Under the pieces are notes generated by a model. The model saw only the letters and a program-made list of their open reading frames with translations. It ran no database searches and was not told the origin of the DNA. 64,000 bases of DNA, taken from Rhabditophanes sp. KR3021. Lineage: Eukaryota; Nematoda; Chromadorea; Rhabditida; Alloionematidae. Positions 20,670 to 30,873 of the stretch are shown one piece after another. The translations under genes were made by a program, and so were the position numbers. The DNA lies in contig CAUJLY010000002.1 of NCBI GenBank assembly GCA_963281155.1, positions 7,564,001 through 7,628,000 of the forward strand. The letters are read 5' to 3'. Each line of letters starts with the position of its first letter. Position 1 is the first letter of the stretch.

Positions 20670-21036
20670 ATTGTTTCGTTGTTAATAAATTAGACTAATA
20701 AATGTTGTTTTGACTTGACTAAAATAGCTATTAACGAAGGATGGTTTATTATATGTTTACACATTTTTTAAATTGAATATTTGTCTCAAATTTTCTGCAC
20801 ATGAATCTATGTTACTACAACATATCAAATCAAACAAATAGATTTATTATGGAAAGGTCTGAGTGAGTCTGTCAAATATAATTAATACATTTTACTGCAT
20901 TCATATTTTTTAATTGCAACTGTATTTTTAATTTTCAATAAATGGTTAAAAATTTGAATAATATATTTGTATGACTTACGAGAAAAGGTTGGAAATCAAA
21001 CAAACAACACTCAAACATATCCCTAATCAACAATTT

Positions 21037-21539
21037 TCATTCATTGCTAACAATCACCGCAAAGCAAGCTAAACCGAAATCAGCTAATTTTACTGTTAGA
21101 TCATGTTGTAAAAATATATTCTCAGGCTTGATATCACGATGTATGACTAAAAAAAATTAAATTAAATCATCCGACAACAAAACTCACCTCCATTCGAATG
21201 CAAATACTTCAAAGCCAAGGCAAGTTGGTGAATTATAGAGGCACAAGTATTCTCTGAAAAATGTCCTAACTTCTTTATAGCTTCAAAAAGGTCTCCTTTC
21301 GAAGCAAGCTCAAATATCAATAAATAAGTGGACTTTGTTTAATAAGCATCGACTAATTTGCAGATATTTGGATGCTGGAAAGACTTCAGAATATGGACCT
21401 CGTTTTGAACAAAAAAAGATTTTCCCTCCATTTTGGATTTATTTATTTCCTTAAGAGCATATCTAGTATTTGAGGGAGATGTTTTGTCTGTTAGGAGATA
21501 AACTTCACTAAAATTGCCATTTCCAATTTGTTGATGAGA
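21037..21539 (-). pseudogene. Decayed serine/threonine kinase (DCLK/CAMK-like N-lobe and catalytic loop)
   Basis: Reading leftward, the kinase frame starts QQIGNGNFSEVYLLTD (glycine loop). It continues through YALKEINKSK (the VAIK lysine), KSFQHPNICKLVDAY, an in-frame TAA at 21339-21341, then TYLLIFELASKGDLFEAI and ALALKYLHSNG. A still-intact 40-odd-bp intron leads to [16 protein letters not shown] and VKLADFGLA. Six codons after DFGLA the frame drifts and stops; the activation segment and whole C-lobe are missing. A second TAA lies directly before the glycine loop (21540-21542). The retained intron argues against a processed retrocopy. The pattern resembles doublecortin-like or other CAMK kinases. 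It is probably non-functional. Confidence 0.75.
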
Positions 21540-21787
21540 TTATGATTCCAAAGATGATATTGGGGATGTACCTGTAGACATCCCATCGCCAGTGGTCAAA
21601 AAGAAGTCTTTATCATCTGGAGTTATTCCAAAAGGAAGGAGAAAATGAAGCGAAAAAGCCACCTATTGATAGGAAGGAAATTGTTCAACAAACTCAACCA
21701 ACTACTTCCCTATGTGAAGATGACCTAGACGATGAAAGTCCATACGTATCATTAGCTCAAGTTAATAAGGACGAATTAAAAAAATGA
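21538..21787 (+). pseudogene. Unidentified coding-like fragments abutting the kinase pseudogene
   Basis: On the plus strand one frame reads YDSKDDIGDVPVDIPSPVVK to a stop near 21648, and another continues KPPIDRKEIVQQTQPTTS through EDDLDDESPYVSLAQVNK to a stop at 21785-21787. The charged, Ser/Pro-rich composition is protein-like, but there is no start and a frame break separates the halves. It could be the tail of a neighbouring gene remnant joined by inversion, or antisense coincidence. Confidence 0.3.
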
Positions 21788-21885
21788 TATAAAGTCTCAA
21801 TCCTATTTCTAATAATTTTCAAATGCCTGCTGGAATGGATATAAAATAAAAATGTACTTTTAATTTAGTGTTTTATTATTATTAA

Positions 21886-22873
21886 TTAAGCGTAGTAAAT
21901 GGTTCTTATGACAGGTGGGTAGTAAGATCGTTTTCTTGTCAGGAATAAAGGCTGTGGTAAGGATCTCCTATACCTTGGATGTTCCATTCTTCTCTGGAAA
22001 ATGGATCTTTTTCTCCTAGCAGCAGCCTTCTTTCTTACATTATCTATTTTATCCAACTCGAAGATCATATTATTAAATAATCCACCTTCTCCGTGAGCAT
22101 ATGCGTATGGTGATGTACCTAAATAATTAAGATGAAAATGAACTACAGAGATTAGTGTACCTGCTTCAACAGCCCCAGACAATGGAAAACGAACTCCCTG
22201 ACCCCCAGGTCCAATGGGCATTGGAAAATCAATTCCCCCAATAAAGAAGGTATCATCTCCTTCCTCGAATTCGACGGCTACAGCTGTATGCTGAACGAAT
22301 GGATTACAATATGGGGGTTTACACTTAAGAGGTTCGTAATTGTATGGAAGTTTGCCAATCAACACTTCTTTAGCCTTTTTCCTTGCTGCTCGGAAGGCTG
22401 GGTTTTGGCCTAGTAGTACGAGTGTTTCTGGCTTGATCTTGAGTTTGTTTACGGGCCTGACTTGCATACCGACTCTGGTGTCAGTGTTAATGTGCCCCTA
22501 AAAGTTGTAAATAAATAAAAGTACTTGTTTACATACTGTGTAAAGATTTCCATCCAAATCAAAATTTCCCCATCCTGGAACTGGAATATTCAAATCACTG
22601 GCAAAAGCGACTTTGTTAGCGGGATTGAGTTCGATCCCCCAATTCAGTTGATCTACAAGTATTCGGGGACTTTTTAAAAGAAATAATAGGAATGGAAATT
22701 GTACCTGTGAATGGAAAGAGTGGAAAGTTGTCGGCAGTGATCAGTTCAGGAAATTGTGTTTTAGGATCTCCATTCACTACCAACGGAACAGTTGATCCAA
22801 CTACTTGACCTGATATCAATTTAATATTGGTTAAAAATAGGAAAAGTAGAAACAAAAATTTATCATCTTCCAT
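21886..22873 (-). CDS. Secreted precursor protein with basic cleavage sites, unknown family
   Basis: Exons 22873-22705, 22652-22537, 22497-22161 and 22118-21886; 284 aa. Introns are 52, 39 and 42 bp, and the last is stop-free and in frame. An N-terminal signal peptide FLFLLFLFLTNIKLISG is followed by a compact domain with NWGIELNPANKVAFASD, KCKPPYCNPFVQHTAVAVEF, GGIDFPMPIGPGG and RFPLSGAVEAGTSPYAY. The domain vaguely recalls a nematode secreted family with a CKPPYCNP motif, but I cannot name it. The last 50 residues carry three basic sites, RRKRS, RYRRS and TRKRS, each followed by serine, as in prohormone-convertase substrates. A TATA-like CTATTTAAG lies ~45 bp upstream. Kelch gene 242 bp upstream on the same strand. 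Confidence 0.75.
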
Positions 22874-23115
22874 AATGATAAAGTTTATAATGATTTTATT
22901 TAGAATGTCTGGTTACTTAAATAGAGATAACCAATGACATATTTAAATAAAGGAGATGGTGTTCTAATTAATTTTTATTGTTAAAAGAAAAGAAAAGCTA
23001 AATTTATATAACAAACAAATATTACATTGGAATTAATAAAAGTTGGTGCAAATTTACAAGAATAGATTATTGAACTTTACTTTGTTTAAGTGCCAAACAT
23101 AATTGTAAAAAACAA

Positions 23116-24936
23116 TTAAAAAACGATTTTGGAACTAAAACTATTTGCTGTTGGTAAAAGAACATTGGATTTTGACCAGGTTCTTTCAGATTTTGAGTAC
23201 ACATAAATATGATTTTGATAAATATTACTAGAACCACCGAAATGAATAATTGAATCGATGCTCTCTACGCAGGAACCACCTTGGACGTTAATTGGCAATT
23301 TTTCTATATTTCTCCAACCATCGGCAACGATATCATATAAGCAACATGAATCAAGGTATCTCTTATTAAATCCTCCACAACACAAAATGTTTTTGTTGAA
23401 GAGTGAAACTGCAGATGGATAAGCTTTGGTAGGAGATTCTTTTAGCAGTGTAAACTTTCCTTCTCTTTCATCGAATCTATACAAATTTGTAATTGTTGAG
23501 TATTCAATTTGTTACCTTTGCATATTGGAACAACCAAGTCCGGGTGTCACATAGATTACTCCATCGACAACGACTGAATCATGCCTATTGACAGGTTTAC
23601 ATAAACTCCCATTTTTAATCCAAGACATTTTTCCAGCCTCGAAGCTAAAGATAATGTTTTTAACATAAATATATATTTAACTTACTAGTCTACACTATCT
23701 ACCCTTTCATGATTCAGATATCCGCCAATGGCAAATATTTTATTGTCCAAAGTGGCACTAGACAAACTATATCTTGGTGAAGGCATTTCAGGGGAAATTG
23801 TTTCACAAATATTGGTATTAACATTGAACCTAAATTAAATATCAAATATTTTGTTTTATTAACTTACGTTTCAATTTTAGTATTTTGAATTCCTCCAAAA
23901 AGAAAAGCCGTGTCTCTGATTCTTTGAGAAGTGTGGGATTTCTTAGGATTGTTCAGTTGGGCGACTACTCCTATTGTTTTGTTCTCTATGTCATAGCAGA
24001 CAACAGATTTATCATCCCATGAACCTCCAACTAAAAGAATTATGATTTGTAAATAAGTTCAACTTACATAAAAAGACTTTTGAATTTTGGGCAGAATAGA
24101 TAACAGGCGTAACTTGTTGTTTGATTGCATCGAGCAAAATAACCATAGCTTGAGATATTTCACACACCCATGGATGATCTGGTATGAATGTTTTAACGAT
24201 ATAGTCGTTTTCAATCCAACGAAAGTCTATTTTCATTAATAAGTCAATCCATGATAACTTCCGATTTTCCAGATCATCCTCACACCATTTTGTAAATAAA
24301 ATTAAAAAATCCTCTTGCTTTTGTTTTTCGATGAATTCATTATCAAAAAGCTCATTTAAATTGGTATAAGACAAGGAAGCATATGAACTGATTGTGCAGA
24401 GTTCCTAAATTATTAATTAATTATGATTTTATTTAGATGTAACCTTAAAATTATCTTGAATTAACTTCTTCGTCTTTTGACGGAGCAATTGACTTGGAAT
24501 ATTGCAGGCACCTTCATGAATAATGGGAAGGTAAGATTTTTTCGAGATTGTTTTCTAGCCAATTTACAATTAGTGACTCCAGATAAGGTGATTGCAATTC
24601 CTTTTGAATGGTAGTAAGCTTAAAAACAGACTCCCCATCAAGAACAAATGTTTCAGTTTTCTGCATAACTTCGAGATAACATTTAAGGTGCTCCAGTTCA
24701 ATTTGTGGTATCTCGAATTTGTCTGAAAAGTTATACAAATATTTTAACCATAAATATTTTATTTACTTACCTTTGGTCGGATCGTTCTTGAATAAAGCAT
24801 AAAAGTAATCGCTTTGACAACTGAGCACGGTTCTGGAAACCTTAATTGTTCCATTCGTTAGTATTAACTCGACAATTGCGAAGGGATTCTGTTCAGCCAA
24901 TTTTTCATAATTTGGGCATCGCATTGAAGTTGCCAT
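23116..24936 (-). CDS. Divergent BTB/BACK-kelch protein (one frame break)
   Basis: Seven exons: 24936-24771, 24722-24444, 24404-24068, 24030-23868, 23829-23686, 23644-23516 and 23476-23116. Introns are 34-48 bp and all phases agree. The protein is about 525 aa. The first ~150 residues are BTB-like (FAIVELILTNGTIKVSRTVL, SCQSDYFYALFKND), then a helical BACK-like part, then kelch blades with the double-Gly pattern: FGGSWDDKSVVCYD, FGGIQNTK, AIGGYLNHERVDS, CCGGFNKRYLDSCCLYD and FGGSSNIYQNHIYVYS. Kelch-like proteins typically act as CUL3 substrate adaptors. In exon 2, one A too many in an A6 run (24537-24542) breaks the frame; the reading continues as YLPIIHEGACNIPSQLL. The ATG is 1 nt after a ttttatag acceptor-like site. 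Confidence 0.78.
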
Positions 24937-25441
24937 TCTATAAAATAATATATTTAGAAGTGATAAATATTAATAAATGTTGAATGAATAACTTTCGCAA
25001 TCAAATCATTCAATAATTTCCTTATCACCAACTTATTAATGATCAAAGGTTGGATGCATACTACTCTGAATTGTGTGAAAGGTAACAAAAGATTAACTAT
25101 AAGCAATATTTCATAATATAAAAAAGTAGTGAAATTCATTAGTGATAAAAACCGACATACAAAAAAGTATTATTTTTGAAGAAAGTGCTGTTAAGGATTT
25201 ATAGAATTAAGAACAATCATGATATTTCAAACTGCAAAATAAAATACACTAAAACCATTTAAAAAATACACCCATTCATTAATAATACAATTTATTCACT
25301 AAAGCATTACAAAAAATTATTCATCTATTTATTATTTGATCGGATATTTATATGTAAATATCCAACAATCATTCCCAATTCATTTAATGCCTAGATATCT
25401 TAAAAAGTCCCATCATTGCCTAACGTTAAAATAAAACCCCA
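24937..25441. other. Intergenic between kelch gene and OGDH
   Basis: 505 bp, very AT-rich, containing the OGDH 3' UTR on its right side. No gene was recognised. Confidence 0.5.
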
Positions 25442-28400
25442 TTAGATTTTGAAGCCTTCTAGCTCAGCTTCAGTCACATCCAAAATTTGAGAGAGCAGGA
25501 TTTTTTGTTCTCTGTAATGGACAAATTTGTTTCCGGATGCTGGTGAGGCAGAAGGTTTACGTCCAACATACTTAACTTTTTTGTCGAGGGAGAGGAAACG
25601 AGGTTGGAAGAATGCCCAGCATCCACTGTTTTTGTGTTCTTCTTGTGCCCATACGTATTCGGCATTGCTGTACCTTTCCACTTCTTTTGAGATGAGGTCG
25701 TACGGGTATGGGGCCATTTGTTCGACTCTTGTCACGGCGATTTTGTCTTGGAGGTTGAGGCGGTCCCGAGCAGCGATGATGTCGTAATACACTTTCCCGG
25801 TGCAGAAGATGACTCTCTTGACGTTGGCTGGGTTTTGGGTGGCTACTCCTTCTTCTGGGATTACTCTCTTGAAAGTTGATCCTGGCAGGAAGTCTTCGAC
25901 CGTTGACCTGGCTACGGGATGTCTGAGCAGTGACTTGGGTGTCATTACTACCAAAGGTTTTCTGAAGGGTAGGTAAACTTGTCTCCTCAAGATGTGGAAG
26001 AAGTTGGCGGGAGTTGTGCAGTTGGCAACGATGAAGTTGGTATGGTTCAACTGCTTTCCTTGGAATTCCTCGTCGAAGGGGTATTTGTCTCTGTTTAGCC
26101 CATCATCTTCATTGCACATTTGAAGGAATCTCTCGGGTCTTCCTGATGAATGTTCGGGCCCTTGTCCTAAACAACTTTGTTAAGCCAAATAATCAAAAAC
26201 AAACGTACCTTCCATTCCGTGAGGCAAAAGAATAACTAGTCCAGATTGTCTAATCCACTTAGCTTCTCCAGAAGCGATGAATTGGTCAATAATACACTGA
26301 GCCATATTAGAAAAGTCACCGAATTGAGCTTCCCAGATAACTAGGGAATTTGGGTTTACCATCGAATAACCATGTTCGAATCCAAGTACCGCATACTCAC
26401 TCAATGAAGAGTTGCAAACTGAATAAATGGCTTGGTCAGCCGACAAATCATTCAAGGGGTTGTACGTCTTTTGGTCGATCTTCTGGTCGTGGAGGACGTG
26501 ATGTCTGTGTGAAAAGGTACCTCTTTCGACGTCTTGTCCGGACAATCTAACGTGCGTCCCCTCTTTCAGCAGAGACCCAAAAGCAAGTGCCTCTCCAATG
26601 GCCCAATCGACGCTGTTTTCCTGGAGCATCTGGGTCCTTCCTTTGAGAGTTCTGTCTAATCCACGATGCAAGTTGAAACCTTCTGGCACGCTACAGAATT
26701 TCGACATAATTAGATCCACACTTCCTTTGTCGATTCCTGTTGAGGGGACAAGGTTGGCTTCTCTGCCTTGCTTGAAGATTGGTTCCCAGACACTGTAGTT
26801 GTCACAAAGCCAGTCCCTATGTCTAGTATGAGTTACTTTTTGAGCTTCTTCATAAGCAGTCTCAAGGATGTTTCCGTACTTCTTCAACTCTTCCTTCACG
26901 TAATCGTCATCAGCGGCTCCATTGGCAACAATTTGTTTGTGGTACTTTTCAAGGACCGTCTTAGTTTTACGAATTCGCTCATACATCAGTGGTTGTGTGA
27001 AGGAAGGTTCATCCAACTCGTTGTGTCCGTGCCGTCTGTATGAAACTAAATCAATGATGACATCCTTCTTGAATGTTGCTCTCCATTCAGCAGCTACACG
27101 GCAGACATGCATCACGGCTTCGGGGTCATCTCCGTTGACGTGGAAGATTGGGCAATTGACGATTCTCCCAACATCGGTACAATAAGGAGAGGAACGGGAT
27201 AGACGTGGGTCGGTGGTGAAGCCGATTTGGTTGTTGCAAACCATATGGATGGCTCCGTTGATTGTGTAGGATGGAAGGTCGTCGAGATTGAATGTTTCCA
27301 TCACTACTCCTTGCCCAGCAAAGGCGGCATCTCCGTGAAGCATAATAGCTAAATTGTGGTCGAAGTTCTCATCTCCTGAATAAAAGGCTTCGGCGCGGAC
27401 TTTTCCTTGACAGACGGGATCGACAGCTTCTAAATGAGAAGGATTTGCAACTACTGCGACGGTGACCTTTTTGTCAGTTTGACGATTGATTCTTGAGACA
27501 CGTACTCCTAAGTGGTACTTGACATCACCGGAACCTTCATCAGATGGTTCGAGAGTCGAGAATTGAGAGAGAAGTGTGGAAAGAGGTTGTCTGCATACGT
27601 TGGCTAGCACATTCAATCTCCCCCGGTGAGGCATTCCAATGACAACAGAATCGACACCTTCATGGGAGGAAGTGTCGATGACTTGCTTGATAGCTGGAAT
27701 CATGACTTCGCAGCCCTCTAATCCGAATCTTTTTTCACTTGGCCACTTCTTGGCTAGGAATTCCTCGAACTTTGTGGATCTGATTAGTCTTTTGAAGAGA
27801 GTTTTTTTTGAGGTTTTGTCGAGTTCGGCGATAGCGGGTGTTTCAAAGTGCTTTCTGATCCATTCTTGCTGCTCGAAGTTGTTCAGATGCATATATTCTA
27901 CACCAGTTGACCCACAATAGATCGACTTTAATCTTTCGATGATTTGGCGTAAGGTTAACGATTTTTCCTGGCCTCCGATGTAGGTGGTAGGTGGCAGCAA
28001 GAAAGTACGGTCAAGGTCAGCTTCTGTGAAGCCATAGAAGGACAATTCAAGTTCTGGTGGGATTGTATCATCCAAGTCGGCGGAGTTGATTCCGAGTGGA
28101 TCGAGGTCGGCGATGTTGTGGCCACGAGTCTAAACACATACAAATCATTAACAATTACTTCATTGCTTTGATTACCTGATAAGACCTGATAAGCAGTTGA
28201 ACATTCAAATGATCTTGAATAGCCTTTGTTCCACTCACCCCACTTTCCACACCACTTCCTCCCAAAACGACACATGATGAGGGACTCAAGGTTGGTGGAG
28301 CTGAGTAAGCATTCTCGACCCCAGCCTCAACATTTCTAAAGTAGATGTCCCAACTTTTGTGGACTGAGTCGGGATTTTCTTTCCATGCTTCGTAAGTTGC

Positions 28401-28565
28401 CTCCACATATACAGAGGAACTTCCTGACAGGAAATTTTCATTGGACGACAAGCATCTCACACTTTCCTTGATAGTTGGCTTGGATAGAACAAATTTGGGT
28501 CCAGCTACCAATCTGGCCATGTAATACTTTTGTGCGGCATTCCCAAATAAACGCGAGCCGTACAT
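25442..28565 (-). CDS. OGDH: 2-oxoglutarate dehydrogenase E1 component, mitochondrial
   Basis: Exons 28565-28176, 28129-26209 and 26166-25442; introns 46 and 42 bp; 1,011 aa, the normal size. It shows an N-terminal mitochondrial presequence, the E1 docking stretch [20 protein letters not shown], then [14 protein letters not shown]. Thiamine-diphosphate and catalytic blocks are [47 protein letters not shown] and [11 protein letters not shown]. The C-terminal transketolase-like part contains [20 protein letters not shown]. The enzyme decarboxylates 2-oxoglutarate in the TCA cycle. The length, with [11 protein letters not shown] and the intact HRHHV, favours OGDH over the DHTKD1 paralogue. The ATG is 3 nt after an acceptor-like aattatag. 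Confidence 0.98.
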
Positions 28566-29091
28566 TCTCTATAATTAAAAAAATATTTAATAAATGGCCC
28601 CAACAATTGACACCCCTTACAACAACAAAACTAAAATGAGGAGATAAAACGCAAATTTGTCCATCAATGAGAATGCACTAATACACACATAACCAACATC
28701 TCGCCAAGACTTCTAACTATACACTAACTGACTGAGGGATGCTACTACTCGCCTTATCAAATGTATTTGACAAACTTTACACAACCACCATTTATATGTA
28801 TGTAAAAAAGGAAAATGTTGACGGGGATAGTCTTTTATTCCTTTCACTTTATCGATGCAGAGTCGTTTCGTCAAACAGATATTGAACAATTTACCTACAT
28901 ACTTCCGAATAAAATAAATATATGTGCTTGGTGTGTGTGTGTGGAAGTATGTCACATCATAAAGACAGAAACAATAATCAAAAAGCATAAAATTATATTG
29001 TTTGATCTTTTACTTTTATATATACAAAATATTGGAAAGGATTTTGTAATTGACTAATTACTTAACAAAACCATATTTAATTACAACATTT
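28566..29091. other. Intergenic between OGDH and the four-span membrane gene
   Basis: 526 bp with a short (GT)n run near 28929-28943. No coding sequence was recognised. It contains the OGDH upstream region and the 3' end of the membrane protein gene. Confidence 0.5.
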
Positions 29092-30873
29092 TTATACAAT
29101 CGAGGTAGTCCTTTGGTTGTTGTTGTGGCTTTGGTCAAGGGTATTGTTGTTAAGTTTGATGGTAGGCTCATTTTTTGAATTGTAACCGATAGTAATTTCA
29201 GAGTTGATGATATATTTTTGGGGACGAATGGTTCCATCTGGGCCAGCAGTGAGATTTGGTGGGATGACTATGTTTTGGGGAATAGTAAAGCCATTTTCGA
29301 GATCAGCTGCCGTTAGGGTAGTGGGGACATCTTGGTACCTTCGGCGAGAGGAGGAACGATGTTTGGAGCAAGAAGGACGGTGTTTGCGAGATTGTTTGTC
29401 TCCTGAGTAATAGGAAGGATCATACGTGATTTCTGTTTCGTATGAATCATCAGACTCGCAACGTCTTCGTGACCTGTGTCGATGTTTGGTTTTGTGTTTT
29501 GAAGGTTTGGATTGTGGGCAAGTGCGGTGGTGACAACTTGGCTTTGCTTTCTTGTAGTAGGGGTCGTAGTCACGCATCGTCGAGGCTTCAGCACTTGCCG
29601 GCAGTTGATCTATGTCTAAGTCAACAGTGTACTTCTCCATAGGAACAGATTGCGTCTGTGAATGGTAAGGTCCCGGACTAGGGTATCTCCCATGTATTTC
29701 CGTGGGATCGGAATGTGCTGGCTGTATATTATTCCTGTAATCTAAAACAAATTAATGTAATGCATTCAAAAAGGAAGCAAAAATGTAGGCTAAAAAAAAG
29801 ATAAAAAGGGATTATGGTGACACAAATAGATGTTTATGTAGAGATAAACGGACGGACTGTCAAAGTACCTCTATTATTATATGTATTTAGGAAGACGTTT
29901 TTACTTGTTGGGGATGCATCGTATCTAAATTCATCATTTTTTGATGTTGGGGAGCCATCATATCTAAATTTATCATGCTTAGATGCTTGGGAACCATCGA
30001 ATCTAAATTGGTGCGCAGTATTTGGGGAGTAATTATTTTGGATATTTTGTTCATTTAAGGCCGTTGTCGACTGAACCCAATTAAGTAATCTTGAGTTTTC
30101 AAGCGTATTATTACCTTGCTCAGGAGGAAGTGGCCTTTTTCGGATGCTTTGTCTATTGACAGGACTAATCGGTCTATCCTCATCAAAGTTATCCAATTCA
30201 AGTGGATAAGTCTTCCTAGGCAAAGTATTGATGCGAGCATGATTAGGATATTGCAAGTCCAAGTTAGATTGTCCATATTTAATTTTACAAACTTTTCTTT
30301 CGGCTCCAATTCGATGGTAAAAAGCTAAAATGACTACGAGGCAATAAATGTTTATGATTACGCCAATCATTTCAATTATCGTCAATACTACCCAGTAATC
30401 TCGTACATCTCCACACCACCACATTATACAATAAGCTAGTGAAAAGAGCATTGATCCTATGATGCATGGAAACCAAACAGCAATCAAGCACCTTGATATC
30501 TATAAACAAAAACAACTTTGATAATACATAAATATTTGTACAAACAAACCGTATGAATGCCATAAATCAAAGAAACCGAACTAAGCATCAGCGCAATGGA
30601 AGTAATCAAACAAATAACCTGAATCACAAACAACCAAACATAATAACGTTCCTCCGGACTTTGCCAATACGACTCATAGTAAGAAGGCACATCAAACCTT
30701 CCATAAGTATTGTAATTAGGCAACAAATTATTAGCTGCCCTATCCTTTTCATACTTAATTGCTGCCAATTGCCACCCAAAAATACCTAATTGAGCTATCG
30801 AATATATAAGTGACCATATAGATATGGATATTGAACCATCTTTGAGACGACAACAACAAGGATTTGTTCCCAT
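29092..30873 (-). CDS. Four-span membrane protein with a long repetitive cytoplasmic tail, unknown family
   Basis: Exons 30873-30550, 30499-29869 and 29741-29092; introns 50 and 127 bp; 534 aa. It begins MGTNPCCCRLKDGSISISIW. Four hydrophobic spans follow (about residues 14-38, 78-106, 111-135 and 144-172). The layout resembles the insect/nematode four-TM proteins with an N-terminal CC.R.L motif (LAPTM/DUF4728-like), but this is tentative. The remaining ~360 residues are hydrophilic. They contain three tandem copies of a 13-residue unit (FRFDGSQASKHDK, FRYDGSPTSKNDE, FRYDASPTSKN) and a His/Arg/Ser-rich block KHKTKHRHRSRRRCESDDS. A palmitoylatable CCC at the N-terminus and a membrane-anchored scaffold role are inferences. 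Confidence 0.7.

Noticed and set aside
21037..21341. Reading TAA as a sense codon because both kinase interruptions are TAA
   Set aside because: Many intact genes in the window end on TAA at the expected place, so the standard code applies and the stops indicate decay.
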